From the NCBI GenBank assembly GCA_026225945.1, contig JAMJFZ010003163.1, positions 18,164,501-18,228,500 on the forward strand: 64,000 nucleotides of DNA. The letters run 5' to 3'. This document shows, piece after piece, positions 1 through 10,924 of this stretch; positions within the stretch are counted from its first letter, which is position 1, and every line of letters begins with the position of its first letter. Source of the stretch: Cricetomys ansorgei. Lineage: Eukaryota; Chordata; Mammalia; Rodentia; Nesomyidae. The notes under the pieces are model-generated. The model was given only the letters and a program-made list of their open reading frames with translations, did no database searches and had not been told where the DNA came from. A program made the translations under genes and the position numbers.

Positions 1-780
1 CCACCCGGGCAGAGCACTAAGATGGGAACTCTGTTGACAAGCCCCCGAGTCTGTGGGGAGGTTCACCTGCCAGGGCTTTAATAAGCTCTTCCGTGCAGCA
101 CTCACACCTGGTGACCTTTACCCTCTGTGGGGGGGCTTCTCCTGTGTCATGTGCTATTTATTCCCAGCCGTGAGGACTCTGGGCAGGAAGGCAGAGAGAC
201 CTGCAGCAATTTGACAGGCATTTGAGATGTTGAAGTACACAGCTACATCTTCAGATGATGGAAACAGCACCGCCTCTTATGTCTGGGGTTCCTCTGTTCC
301 TCTCCCCTTCCTCTGCACGAGTGATGATAGTCCCCTCCCACGTGTGCTTGCTTTCATTCATTCATTGGGTTTATCGCGTTGGTGAAGGGCATGGGTGGGT
401 GACGGGCCGCGGCTTGGACTCTGCGGGCACATGGAGATGGAGTCCTCACGGGTGGGTGCGTCACTGCCGCGCTCCAACCTTCTCACTCTTGTCCTCCAAG
501 CTCCCTGCCAGGGAGGCAGGGAAGGCACCTTGTCCTCCTGCTTGCAGATGAAGCCGCTCAGGGTCACACAGGAGCGATGACTTGCCGCAGCATCCGGAGT
601 GCACCAAGGAAAGACTCCCAGGATCCTGCTTGCTTGGGTTGTTATTAATATTTGACAAACACTCACTGAGTGGCTGCCGGGCACCAGGTGTCTTTCCAGG
701 GGCGGCGGGGAGCAGAGGAGCAAACAGGAGGCTGTGCTGCAGAAGGCTTCCAGCCTGGGCTCCCTCCCTGCCTGACTAGT
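1..780. other. Unique non-coding sequence
   Basis: This stretch is non-repetitive with balanced composition. The short open frames on both strands overlap each other and show no recognisable domain. CpG is mildly raised around 400-480 but far short of an island. I recognise no repeat family here. Confidence 0.5.
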
Positions 781-794
781 GTTTTGTGCTGTAC

Positions 795-872
795 TTCTGT
801 TCTCCTCCTTCCCGCCGCTTCTCTTTTCTTTCCTTGTCTCCTCTTCTTCCTCTTCCTCCTTCTTTCCTATTA
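795..872 (+). repeat. Polypyrimidine (CTTCCTC)n-like tract
   Basis: This is an almost pure C/T run of about 80 bases with TTCCTC/CTTCCT periodicity. It reads as low-complexity sequence. The open frames across it (Leu/Phe/Ser-rich one way, Arg/Glu/Lys-rich the other) are artefacts of that composition. Confidence 0.7.
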
Positions 873-929
873 GGTGGAGGAGGGTGGGTCCCAGCTCTTT
901 GCTGCTGTGCTGTCTCCTCCCTTTCTCGC

Positions 930-1330
930 TTTTCCTTCATAATGATTTCAATAGCTCTTGATACAATGCACCAAAGGCTTTTCTTACACGGGAACAAAAG
1001 GTGAAATGTTAATATGATTTTATTTGGGCTCAGATTGGATAAGGAAGACCTTTTGTTTCTACCTCTCATCTTCAAGTCAGCACTCGTTAATTAAGTTGAG
1101 CCTGCAGAAAGTGACCTTTGGGGGGGAGGGGAGCTCCTGATGATATAATATGCTTTAATCAAATACGGACAATAAACAAGCAAGAAAAGAGCTATTAGAC
1201 AAAGCAGCACTCTAGAAACTTAAAGAGGGGAGCCCTTGGTGGCAAGGTAATTTGAGCGAAAGTGCACACTTAGGTAATGAGCCTCAAAGGCCCTGCAATC
1301 TGGGCCACGTGGACAAGTTCATTCACCACT
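930..1330. other. CNE-like block (candidate conserved non-coding element)
   Basis: The block is unique and AT-leaning, with dense homeodomain-type cores (TTAATTAAG, ATAATGATTT, CTTTAATCAAAT, GGTAATTTGAG) and no repeat signature or coding frame. It resembles developmental enhancers in texture. Conservation cannot be judged from one genome, so this is a candidate only. Confidence 0.35.
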
Positions 1331-1711
1331 CTTAGCTGCAGATCCTAGAGGGGTAGAGGGGCAGCAAGACCGCCAGGGAGGTTGCAGTCTTATAAAAGGT
1401 CTGCCCTGTTTCTCTCAGCCCACGCCTCACCTGGCCACAAGGGGGTGCAGAAGAGTCATATTTTCCTCTGCAAGGCTCAGGCAGACCTGTGAGGTGGCTC
1501 ACCTTTGGGCCAGGTGTGGTTAGCAAATAGATTTAGTTGGTTGGGCCTCGGGGGACTGAAAGGGAACGGAAAATCTGCCTGCTTGAGGGAAGAGAGATTC
1601 ACTTCCAAATCTGAAAACTACGCCAGAAGCACAGCAGTCTCCTGCCACACAGGAAGGAAACGGCAAGGCAGCCTTGGCTGAATGATGATGACATGGGCGG
1701 AGAAGGTTCTG

Positions 1712-1840
1712 GAATGGACTTGCTGTGTGATTGTAAGCGGCTTGCTTAGCCTTTAAAAGTCAATTTCCTTATCCATAAAATGAGGTTAATGATCTAGCTT
1801 TCTAAGGTTGCTCAAAGTATAAATTTGAGTAAAAAGAACA
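1712..1840 (+). repeat. MIR SINE fragment
   Basis: The order of MIR core features is visible: a TGTGTGATTGTAAGC-like segment, a CTTAGCC segment, then TTTCCTTATCCATAAAATGAGG and a GGTTGCTCAAAGTAT-like tail. This matches the MIR plus-strand layout at strong divergence. Confidence 0.7.
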
Positions 1841-2570
1841 GGTGTCCAGGGCAGGATGGCTGTTCTGTGGCTCCGTCTCTCCCCGACTCCAACTGCAACC
1901 TAAAAAAAAAAAAAAATTCATCTTCAGGTGAGCCAGGCGCTGCCTCTTGTACTCTGTGCTTTTTGCAGGAAGCTCTAATTGAATATATAATGTCATCTAA
2001 CTTGCCTGCGAAGATGTTCATTCATTCACTCACTCATTTGTTCACGGAACTGTCGAGAGCCGACCCAGCCTCCACTGCAGGGGTGCAACAGGGGGCAGAA
2101 AGCAAACCTAGTGCACGCTGTCTGGAGCTTCCGGGCCAGTGCCAACCAACAACTTTCTGTGGCCGTTAAACTGCCCCCTATCTGAGCTTTCCAACACGAC
2201 AACTAGTCGCCACGTGGAATTAGGAGCACTCGAAATGAGGCTGGTTTTAGGATATTTCATTTCAGTTAATTTAAATGTAAATAGCCATCCCTAACAGCTG
2301 TGGAATCAGATAGTACCGGCCCGGAGGATCGATGTAAAAATGTTTAGCATGGAGTTGAGCATACAGTCAGCACACGAGTGCTGTGGCCCCTGCACCTCGT
2401 GCATAGCTCAGTTGCTGCTTGTATACTTCCCTAAGGATGACGGATGCGATCCCAAGGGACTCTAAAAATCACAGGGCTTTGCATGCAGTTAGACTAGTTT
2501 AAATGCCTCTTAAATTAAGGCACAACATGGTATAAGAAAACAAATGTACTTTGAAGCTAATCAGAAATGG
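1840..2570. other. Unique sequence with an A15 run
   Basis: There is an uninterrupted A run at 1902-1916, then non-repetitive sequence. The part at 2230-2330 (TTCAGTTAATTTAAATG and neighbours) is AT-rich and weakly CNE-like. No gene or clear repeat is seen. Confidence 0.45.
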
Positions 2571-2574
2571 GTTT

Positions 2575-2700
2575 AAACTGGGGCTTCATCAGTCACTCCG
2601 CTATATGACTTGAACAACTTACTTGTCCTGTCTGGGTCTGAACCTCCTCTTTTGATAATTGGGGTGGCGATGGCCACTGCATAAGGGGTAGCCGTGAAGG
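2575..2700 (+). repeat. MIR SINE fragment
   Basis: The segment runs from a TATATGACTTGAACAACTTACTT motif (the 'gtgaccttgggcaagtcactta' region of MIR), through a CTGAACCTCCTC segment, to an AATTGGGGTGGCGATG-like stretch. It is a divergent plus-strand copy. Confidence 0.6.
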
Positions 2701-3860
2701 CAGAAAGATCCTGCAGAAAATGAGCTCAGCGGAGATCAGAACCAATGCTGGTTTTCAGACATGAGACAGCCAATCAAGAGCCAAACTAACAATGGTGTTT
2801 CTCTCCTGGGTGTGGCCCTGGGACTCAGCTGACCTGGCTCTGCTGAGGAGCTTAGGGTTGAACACCAGATTCCAGGTAATCTAGTCATGTTCTTTTCTTG
2901 AAATGAGCTTTGAACATTGGATCTAAGGAGAGCGGTGAGTCCTTCCCTGGCAGCAGGAGCTGAGCGCAGCCAGGCTGAGGCTGATCCGCAGCAGGAAGGA
3001 ATAAAGCCAACAGACACACTGAGTAAAAGGTGGGGAGAGAAAAGGAAGCAAGCCCCCACATGGGCCCATGCTCTAGTCCGATTGCCCCTGAGACCCAGCT
3101 GTGAGCTCCTGGTCACCTGAGATGAGGGCTCCGCCCGCCTCAGATTGCTCTTTCTGCCCCAGTGGGTTCGTGTTGGCTTTCACTTGCTTAGAATAAAGCA
3201 AGTTGTAAGCAAAACCAATCAGACACCCCCTCTTTCTCCTGCTCAGCTGCAGCCCATCAGAACTCTGCCTTGAACTTTCCCTGCCCGAGTCTGCGGTGGG
3301 ATGACTCAGAACTCCGAGGGGCTTCAGGGTTGGGAGGATGCACGTCTCTGGGAGTTAATTAGTGCAATTGGACTTATTTCCTGCAATCTTTATGAGATGT
3401 TGCCTCAGGACAATTCAGAAGCAAAATAACAAATGCAGGTGTCTCTGAAGTGACTGTTCAGGAGAGAGCCCACCGTGGCGAGCTTGTGGAACCAGGAGAT
3501 AGGGGTATAATTTCAAAGTTCCCGCTGTGTGGACTTGGAGGGCAATCCTACTTGGTTTCCTAAGAAGGCAGATGGACCAAAAGGGAAGACGTCTCAGGTT
3601 TCCTGACTTGGATGACAATATAGCTAGTCTTCCTAGTGACATCACTCAGCTTATACGTTGGGGTCCCTTTACATAAGGCCGTCACCTTAATGAGGGGCCC
3701 CCTGATGAACCTCTGGATGCCCCTTTCTTTTGAGACCCGTTCCTATGGCACTGCAAAGGTTTCTAGATCCTACTTTAGTATTGCTGTCCATAGCTGACTT
3801 GTTCCAGGCCTAAGCAAGACCCGTGGGGCTGAGAGCTGGCAACCCTGCCTGGGTCCTGGT
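2700..3860. other. Unique non-coding sequence
   Basis: The sequence is non-repetitive. The minus-strand frame at 2736-3116 has no recognisable domain and a composition expected by chance. No RNA gene or promoter is seen. Confidence 0.45.
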
Positions 3861-3864
3861 CTCA

Positions 3865-4035
3865 GTGTTGGTCTCAGACCTTGGGCATATCACATCTCAC
3901 GTCTTCTGCTCCTTAGAGTCCCCATCTATAAATCAGGGATAAAAATACCTGCCCTTCTGACCTCGCAGATAGGAAATTAGATTAGAGACGTGAGACCTGG
4001 CAAAGCACTATGTGACTGCGAGGTGCTAGTATTGT
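3865..4035 (+). repeat. MIR SINE fragment
   Basis: The MIR order is clear: CAGACCTTGGGCATATCAC, then a CCATCTATAAATCAGGGATAA stretch, then CACTATGTGACTGCGAGGTG. It ends against a TA microsatellite. Confidence 0.7.
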
Positions 4036-4058
4036 TATATATATATATATATATATAT
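4036..4058 (+). repeat. (TA)n microsatellite
   Basis: This is an uninterrupted TA array of about 11 units directly after the MIR tail. Confidence 0.9.
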
Positions 4059-4069
4059 GACCTTAAAAA

Positions 4070-4280
4070 TCTTATTACCACAGTGATACATGCTTACTGG
4101 AGAACACTGAGACAATGCAGATAAGAAAATGTTGAAAATAAAAATAGTCCATAATCTCACCTAGGGACAACTGCTGTAAATCACCTAATGGGCATCATTC
4201 TGAGATCTGCATCAGTTTGCTTGAAATAGGATGGCGGTCTTTGTGCTGCTTTGCAATCTGATTTTTCACATAATAACATA
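4070..4280. repeat. Old interspersed repeat-like segment
   Basis: The order CCATAATCTCACCTAG, GACAACTGCTGT, then CTGCTTTGCAATCTGATTTTTCAC resembles an ancient mammalian repeat tail that I associate with old L1 3' UTRs. The class is uncertain. Confidence 0.35.
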
Positions 4281-4464
4281 GAATCCCTAGAGGCATGACC
4301 CGCCGGAGACTCAGCTTGTGGGATTTCCTCTCTAAATCCAGAGCCAGAAGCTATCTTGGAACTGTTCAAGGTGTTCTCTCTCATGTCCCGAAGAGTAGGT
4401 GTGGATACCTTAGAATCACACAGCAACCTCCCCTGGGAGGGATGGCTGTGGTTCAGTGTCTAGA

Positions 4465-4905
4465 GAAGGTGGCTGTATTAATACCTGTCTCGTTGTTGTG
4501 ACAAAATTCCTGACGCCAGCATTGAAAAGAAGAGAAACTTGTTTTGGCTCATGGTTTCAGAGGGCTCATTCAACACATCCTGGCAGGGAAGACATGGTAG
4601 ATCAGAGAATCTGACATCATCTTTGCCCAGAAACAGAGTAAAAGAAACACAGCAAAGGACCAGGACAAGATATATCCCACAAATGCATCCCTAGTGACCT
4701 ACATCCTCCATTTAGGCCACCTCCCACTTTCCCTACCTCACAATAATGCCATCATTGTATAAAGACATTAAAGGATCAGTCCATTGATTAGGTCCAAACC
4801 TTCATGATCTAAATGATCTAAATGTCTATGGTGTACTATCACAGACACACCTAGAGGTGTGCTTTAGATCTTAAGTGTCTCTCAATCCAATCAGGTTGGC
4901 AATAA
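4465..4905 (-). repeat. MaLR-type LTR (ERVL-MaLR, MT/ORR1/MLT lineage)
   Basis: Read on the plus strand this is the reverse complement of a MaLR LTR. It begins with TTGTTGTGACAAAATTCCTGA and TTTTGGCTCATGGTTTCAGAGG, and has GGCAGGGAAGACATGG in the middle. It ends in CACACCTAGAGGTGTGCT, TCAATCCAATCAGGTTGGCA and the expected terminal region. Orientation is therefore minus. The copy is diverged and lacks retroviral coding sequence. Confidence 0.7.
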
Positions 4906-5499
4906 AGATTAATCATCATGGAGGCTTAGAAAACCAACTCCTTGGTGCTTCAGAGGTAAAGAGGAAATCTTGCCTGTCCCATGGAGGATTTATTCCTGGG
5001 AGATGGAGGTTGAAAAGTTCTGGTTCTGAGGGGTGGTAGGAAATGGCTCACCAGTGTGACTAGCATCTCTGAAGCTACCTGGATCCATGAAGGTACAAAG
5101 AGGTAGGAGAAATGAGCTGCACCCCAACGTGTCCTATCCCACGGCATCCTGGGCCATGTTAGCTACCGCGAGTGTGATGTTCCTGTCCCTCCCTTGAGAG
5201 CAAGATGACACTGACAGGGATCAAGGCCAGAGGGACTGAAGTAGCTGCTGATCAGGAGAGCGGCATGGCTGTTCTTGGGATGTCAGTGGATTATACATCT
5301 CAGCAGCATCTGATTCTCCCTGGCATGTTCTCCATGGATAACTGAAGTGGCCACATGTCCCCTCTAATGTTCATTAAGTTGTTGAGATTTCTGGAGAGGC
5401 CTTTGTTGGAAGAGGCTGTAAAAGTTTTTCTACCAATTTTGAAGGTGAGTGATTAAGCAACAAATCAACAAAGCATAATAATGTTGTTGCTTGCTGTGA
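4906..5499. other. Unique non-coding sequence
   Basis: No repeat or gene is recognised. The open frame at 4950-5147 on the minus strand is unremarkable. Confidence 0.4.
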
Positions 5500-5720
5500 G
5501 TCAAATGATGTCACGCTCCAAAAAGAATATATGTCCACCCAGAAGCTATGGGCTTACTTGGAGAAAGGGGGTTTGGAGCTGTGATCAGGTGAAGGGTCTT
5601 AAGAGTATATCATCCTGGAATTAGGGTAGACCCTAGCCCAATGACAACTGTCCTTAGAAATTAAGCAGAGGGAAACAGAAGACCTGTGAAGATGGGGAGA
5701 TCCATAGTGACCTCTACCAC
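5500..5720 (+). repeat. MLT1-type MaLR LTR fragment
   Basis: The MLT1 order can be followed: CTTACTTGGAGAAAGGG (the 'ttatttggaaatagggtc' region), ATCATCCTGGAATTAGGGTAG, CCCTAGCCCAATGACAACTG, GTCCTTAGAAATTA and GACCTGTGAAGATG. The 3' half is missing or unrecognisable. Confidence 0.6.
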
Positions 5721-6344
5721 CAAAGCTCAGTGGGTCAGAGTCAGAGTTCAGGAAATCACAGACCCACATCATGGGTCTCAGAGTCTCCAAATTGGTTTCA
5801 GGATCTTGTAGATTGTAAGCTTCCAATAGATTGATTTTTTTTCCTTCTGTCAAGGAAGCCAGAGTTGATTCCTGTTACTCACAACTCCAAAAATCTAGCA
5901 GCAGAGATGTTGGTTTATGAGACACTTGACCTCTACTGTGCCCGTTACACAGATGAGATCACTGAGGCTTGAAAAGGTCTTATTCCATCCTGTTTGTGAG
6001 TACAAGGGCTGAACTTGGCCTCTTTAGGGAAAGGCTTTTTCCATTTGCCTCCCACCCAGCCTGCTGAAGGCAGAAAACAAAACAACTAAATTTCTTCAGG
6101 CTTGGTGACACACAATTGTCTCTGCAGAAACCATCTGCATATTCCTTGCAGTCAACCAGCACAGGTAAGCTGAGCAGGAGTCAGCCTGTGCATTACCTTG
6201 ATGGAGGGGAAGGAGCCTTAACAGCTTTGTGTCGCCAAAGAGATGGCAATCGGATCTGAGAGAAGAGGCCCTTAAATTTCTTTTCATCGTGATGTGAGAC
6301 AGAATACTGTTTTCCCTCCACAGTCTTTCCCAGCATCAGGAGAA
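5721..6344. other. Unique non-coding sequence
   Basis: No repeat, RNA gene or supported coding exon is seen. Short minus-strand frames between 5980 and 6290 lack any family resemblance. Confidence 0.4.
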
Positions 6345-6380
6345 ACCCCGGGGCAGGGGTGGGGGTGGGGGTGGGGGGAG
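6345..6380 (+). repeat. G-rich (GGGGTG)n tract, potential G-quadruplex
   Basis: Four or more closely spaced runs of G4-G6 occur (AGGGGTGGGGGTGGGGGTGG and onward). The pattern fits an intramolecular quadruplex on the plus strand. Confidence 0.6.
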
Positions 6381-6529
6381 TAGGCGCCCCGGGAGGCCCC
6401 CTTCCTGTGGTTTCTATGGCGGTGAGGGTTTTCTGTGACTCTCTTCAGGCCGTCGTAAAAGTCAGCCATGAAGACACAGTGTGGACTGGGTTGCCTGCAA
6501 GCATCTGAAATGGAATACAATCTCTTCGT

Positions 6530-6660
6530 GGTTTAGAAATTAAAAATGACTGAGACACTGTGCTATTGATTTTCTCCCCTCGTCTCACACCACTGGGTGA
6601 ATAAATTATTCCTGGAGGTTTTGTACAAATTACTCAATAAAAAGTCATAGCGACGTGTCT
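6530..6660. other. CNE-like block
   Basis: Unique AT-rich sequence with TGCTATTGATTTT, GTGAATAAATTATTCC and TACTCAATAAAAAGTC motifs. There are no repeat hallmarks and no frame. It is a weak enhancer-like candidate. Confidence 0.25.
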
Positions 6661-6894
6661 GGAAAATGTGGTCCTTTCTGGTTCCGAGGCAGAAACTGCT
6701 AAGTGGGAATAGAACTTGCGGGTCGTGGGATTCAATTCACTCTCTTTGTGGGTGCGTGGACAATGGGGGACTCTCCTGGTGTTCACAGAGCACACTGGTG
6801 GTGAGGGGAGAGTAGAGTTCAGTTCTCTGGGCTGAACCACACTGTCTCCATCTTCAGAGCAATGGAAGACAGTCTTTGAGATGGTTAGTTCCTG

Positions 6895-7255
6895 TGTCAG
6901 CTTGACTGGGCTGTGAGTCTCCAGGCATCCAGACATCGGTCAAACTACTGTCGTGTGTCTGTGAGGGTTAGGGTTGAGCAAAGCAGACAGTCCTCAATAA
7001 TACTGACGGCCTCAAGCAACCAGTTGACAACTAATAAGCAAGACAGCTGAGTGAGAGGAAACTTCCACCCACCAGCCTTCAGCCGGGACGTGGACCTTCC
7101 CTGGCCTCGCTGCTCGAGGTGAACACTAGCTCTCCTCCGCTCTTCTTGAGCCTGCTGGCTTTCAGCTTAGAGTGAGCCGCTGGCTTACTGACTGCAGAGC
7201 CTGCATCCCTCAGCCTCCGCAAGCACAGCCACAGGCGTCAGTCCCTAGCACCCTG
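6895..7255 (+). repeat. Ancestral mammalian interspersed repeat (LTR-like, family unassigned)
   Basis: The segment starts with TGTGTCAGCTTGACTGGGC and continues with CATCGGTCAAAC, GTGTGTCTGTGAGGGT, CCACCAGCCTTCAG, TTGAGCCTGCTGGC, TGACTGCAGAGCCTGC and TCAGCCTCCGCAAGC. This order is common in mammalian genomes as an old repeat, but I cannot name the family with certainty. Confidence 0.55.
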
Positions 7256-7623
7256 CCACACACCTCCAAAATAAACCGCAAACACATGTTCTAGGATTAA
7301 CCATAGGAATTGGAAGAAAAAAGGAACTTTCAAAGGAACTAAAAGAAGACTCGTCATTCTCATCTGAAAACTCCTGGCTGTTTGTATTGGAGTCTGAGGC
7401 CAATGAAATGGTTCTGCCCTGTTTTTCGATGACCTCTATAGACACAGCTGGTAGCTTTAAGCTGGTGTCACTCTAAATGGGTGTTCTGTTTTGCCCATCC
7501 TGTGACCTATCAACAACTCTGCTTTTTGCAGGGTTTTTGTTTGTTTGTTTTTAGCTCACTGTGTCTTAAGCACTGTTAGATTTTCATACAAGGAGCTAGG
7601 AAACCGCACATAAAAATTCCAGT
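7256..7623. other. Unique sequence
   Basis: Unique and moderately AT-rich, with a short TTTG run near 7530-7550. No gene is recognised. Confidence 0.4.
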
Positions 7624-7790
7624 CTGGCCAAGTGGTAGTGGTACATGCCTTTAATCCAGCACTCAGGAGGCAGAGGCAGGCAGATAGTTGGAGGCCGGCC
7701 TGGTCTTCAGAGTGAGTTCCAGGACAGCCAGCATTACAATAGATAAACCCTGTCTCTAAAAACCCAAAATAAATAAGTAATAAATTCCCG
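7624..7790 (+). repeat. B1 SINE
   Basis: B1 landmarks appear in order: CATGCCTTTAATCCAGCACTC, AGGCAGAGGCAGGCAGAT, GGCCTGGTCTTCAGAGTGAG, TTCCAGGACAGCCAG and CCTGTCTCTAAAAA, with an A-rich tail (AAATAAATAAGTAATAAA). The CAGCATTACAATAGATAAACC segment is diverged. Confidence 0.88.
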
Positions 7791-7984
7791 TCTGTTGCTT
7801 TATAAAAACCAAACCAGCTTTGGTCACTTTGCCTCTTAGGCTAGCTAGGATTGGAGTAGCTACTGCCTTTCCAGCCAGTTCCCGTGTCCTGGGTTCACCA
7901 CTGTCCCCACCAGGCCCAAACATCTCCCTGGGTTAGATCTCCCTGGTTGGATTTAGCTCCCTGGAGCTAAAATTCCTTAGCTCC

Positions 7985-8160
7985 CAGCCTGGGACACTAT
8001 TGGGAGATGGTGGGACCTTCAGGAGGTGGGGCCTATTGGAAAACAGTGAAGTCACTGGGGTCTTTGAAGGACCCTGGATCTTTCCTGTCTTTCACTTCCT
8101 AGATGCCATGAGCAAAAACAGCTTTGATAATGGTGGGGAGGGGGTATAAGCTGAAACAAA
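7985..8160 (+). repeat. MaLR LTR 5' part (MLT1/MST-like)
   Basis: Typical plus-strand MaLR motifs are seen: GGGAGATGGTGGGACCTTC, AGGAGGTGGGGCCTATTGG, AAGTCACTGGGGTC, then AGATGCCATGAGCAAAAACAG and ATAAGCTGAAACAAATTATC. The 3' end is replaced by a CA microsatellite. Confidence 0.65.
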
Positions 8161-8165
8161 TTATC

Positions 8166-8182
8166 CACACACACACACACCC
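8166..8182 (+). repeat. Short (CA)n run
   Basis: About eight CA units at the edge of the LTR fragment. Confidence 0.7.
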
Positions 8183-8189
8183 CGCAACA

Positions 8190-8500
8190 AGTAGCTGGAC
8201 TACATTTCCCAGAGTTCTATGTAGTTAGGCAAGACCATGTGACAGGGTTCCACAAATGGAACAAAGGTGGGTATGATAGGCAATCCAGACCTGGCTCCTT
8301 TTTTACTTTTATATTTTTCCCCCTTCTCTTCTTTTGGTAAATGATTAAATGACATTCTGAGGTTGTGGAGGGAGTCTTATCTCCCAGTCACTGTGGAACT
8401 GCACCAGCAAGGAACGGATGCTGTCAAGAACCACACCTTGCTGACTTAGCGACTGAGATTTGGGGGTTCATTTATTTTAGTAAATATCCATTCATTCCTT
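8190..8500 (+). repeat. Old mammalian repeat, 3' end (family unassigned)
   Basis: TAGCTGGACTACATTTCCCAG, then GGCAAGACCATGTGACAGGG, then GAACGGATGCTGTCAAGAACC, then CGACTGAGATTTGGGGGTTC. These landmarks are in the order seen in a very common ancient repeat, probably an old L1 or LTR 3' end. Family naming needs a consensus search. Confidence 0.5.
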
Positions 8501-10120
8501 AATTGAAAGTAACAACACAACCACAGAAATGTCTTGGGTTCTTTTTCTATGTTAGGCGCTGCAGTCCTTTGAAGGTGGTGACAGTTGTGAATCTTGGGAT
8601 TCCTGAGTTCTGGGCTGCTGTTCTCATGCCATTCTTGGGGTCTGAGGCTAAGAACCCCTCTGACCCCATTTATCCAGTAAACACAGTGGTGCCCAGACTT
8701 TCTAACAGCCCCACAGCTGGGGTTTGGGGGCTCAACTCCAGGTCCCATTGCTACCTGCTTCTGAGAATTCTCCCCTCCCATCATTGAACTTACTCCCCAA
8801 GCTCTGCTCATGTGGCCCACTCTTCCCTGTCCCCAAGTGCCATCCAGACCTTTGTATTGCCTGATTCTCTCCTTAAAGGCATGCGGTTGATCTCACCATT
8901 TATTTTCCAAGCATTTTTTTCCCCTGAAGTTTGTCAAGGACAGGCACATCTGTGAGCTGTCTTAACCATTACCACATGCCATCGCTGTAACTGTCCCTCT
9001 CTCCCCAGTGCCTCAGCCAAGGCTCTGATAGGATGGCGCAAGCTGGTCCATGGCAGAGCTGGGACCAGTCCCTAGAGCTCTGATATTTCATTCAGCTTTC
9101 CAGTGGAATACCACCAGCTCCAGGGGCAGCAGAGTACATGCGGAATTTGATTGAGTCTATTTGGGGGTGGAAATGGATTTTAGGCCTGGAAGCAGAATAT
9201 AGTATCTGTACTCTCAATCTTAGCGTCAACTTCACCTGCAAGCTTCAGCTCAACCTTTGACAGCCTCAGAATCACGACCAGGGCTGGGGAAAAGCCCATC
9301 TATGACCCATAGTATAGGACTCCACAGACAAACCATGACGGCATCTCTTGCCTGCCTGCCAAGTTTTCTTCCCTCCACCCAGCCCTCACCTTCAGCACCA
9401 GCGGGAGCTCTGCCCCCCTCCTGGCCCCCACCTTCTGCCATCTGCTGGGCTGCACACTGGCGTTACTGCGCCTAGGAGTGGGCACTTGGCCATGGCAGCA
9501 CACAGACCTGCATTCCAGGCTACCAGGTGAGCATGTGTGAGCCCTGCATGTGCTGTGAGGATACTTCACAGCCAGGATCCTCAGGTGGGGAGGACGGCCA
9601 TGTGGCATGATTGGCGGGATGAGTAGGGGTGGAAGCCTGGGAGGGAACGCGGGTAGGGCGCACACTTCTGTAGCTGCCTAAGTCGACCCCCAACCTGGGT
9701 CAGGTTTGGAGGGGCATGAGTGGGAAGAGGGGAGGTGGGGAAGAGAGAACAGGGCAACCTCCTTGCTGCTGCTGCATCAGGTGTGGAGTGGAGGGAAGCG
9801 TGGGCACTCCCTGCCTCTTTGGAAAAGCATTGCTATAGCTACAGAAGATACATTCCCATCCACTGAGCACTCAAAGAACACCAGGCCGCTCCTTGCACTG
9901 TCTTCCATGGCACTAACTCTTCCCCACAGTCCTGGGAGATGGTGGCTAGTTACTCCACTCTGGTGCAGGAAAGAAGCTCTAGGAAGGAGCCTGGTTGCTC
10001 AAGGAAACCATGTTAGTAAGGCTTAGGAGCCTATAGCTTCAGATCCCAACTCTGGTTTCCATGCCTGCCTCTGCTTTCTGCACTCAGGAAGTGCCCCCAC
10101 CTCCAGCTTCCCGGGGCGCT
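8501..10120. other. Unique non-coding sequence
   Basis: No supported gene is seen. The minus-strand frame at 9300-9665 is Pro/Arg-rich and has no recognisable fold. Part of 8800-9010 is pyrimidine-rich and could be a very old L2, but I cannot support that. Confidence 0.4.
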
Positions 10121-10305
10121 GTATTTGTTTGTTTGTTTGTTTGGTTGTTTTGGTTTTTCGAGACAGGGTTTCTCTATTGTAACTCTGGCTGTCCTGGAAC
10201 TCATTCTGTAGACCAGGCTGCCAGGTTGGCCTCAAACTCACAGAGACCCACCTGCCTTTGCCTCTTGACTGTTGGGATTAAAGGCATGTGCCACCACTGC
10301 CTGGC
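10121..10305 (-). repeat. B1 SINE
   Basis: Reverse-complement B1 with a (TTTG)n-type tail complement at 10121-10158. It then shows CGAGACAGGGTTTCTCTATTG, TAACTCTGGCTGTCCTGGAAC, GTAGACCAGGCTGCCAGG and GGATTAAAGGCATGTGCCAC. The TATTGTAACTCTGG variant differs from the mouse consensus. Confidence 0.92.
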
Positions 10306-10534
10306 TAACACTGTGTTCTTAAGTGGCATTTGTCAGACAGCAGCTACTTGGATGTGTATCAAACAGCAGAGATGGCTTTCCAGTTGCTGCTGCTTACTGG
10401 GAGTCTAAACTGAGAAAGGCCCCAGGACCAAACCTGATCAACCATCAGAACCATCAACATCCTTCCTTAGACCTTGTGCAATCTACTTTGGCTTCCCAAG
10501 TCTGGAAAGATGTGAGATCGGGGCCTCTGAGGGG

Positions 10535-10905
10535 ATCCTAGGGAAGTCCAGAGACAAGTTGACATGGAGAGCCTCTGAGAGAAGTGACCAAGTTATTGAG
10601 GCTTTGGAGAAGACACAATTCCTGGGGCATGAGGAGGTCAGGGAAGGCTTCCTCGAAGGAGAAACTGGAGCCTGAGTCACACACTACAGGAGGTATCATG
10701 AGAAGGGAGGGTGTTTCGTGGAGGGCGGTACAGAGATGATAGATGTGTGGGCTCAGAGCAGGCACAGGCAGCATGTGTTCGAGGATGGAGATAAGGCTCG
10801 ATCTGAGTCAGAACCAAAAGATGTGAGAGACATGAAGAGAAGTTCTCAGGGATGAGGGCAGGAAGTAGGAGGCTAGTTTTCACTTCAGACTCAGATACCT
10901 GCTTA
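10535..10905 (-). repeat. L2 LINE fragment
   Basis: GGTCAGGGAAGGCTTCCTCG, AGGAGAAACTGGAGCCTGAG, a GAGGGTGTTTCGTGGAGG-like segment and CAGGCAGCATGTGTTCGAGG follow the reverse-complement order of the L2 3' region. The copy is degenerate. Confidence 0.6.
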
Positions 10906-10924
10906 AAGAGCTGCACGCCAACAA

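Noticed and set aside
395..580. Possible CpG-island promoter
   Set aside because: The CpG enrichment is short (under 100 bases) and weak, with no associated exon or TATA/Inr arrangement.
2736..3116. 126-codon minus-strand frame
   Set aside because: No domain, no splice context, and composition as expected by chance in GC-balanced sequence.
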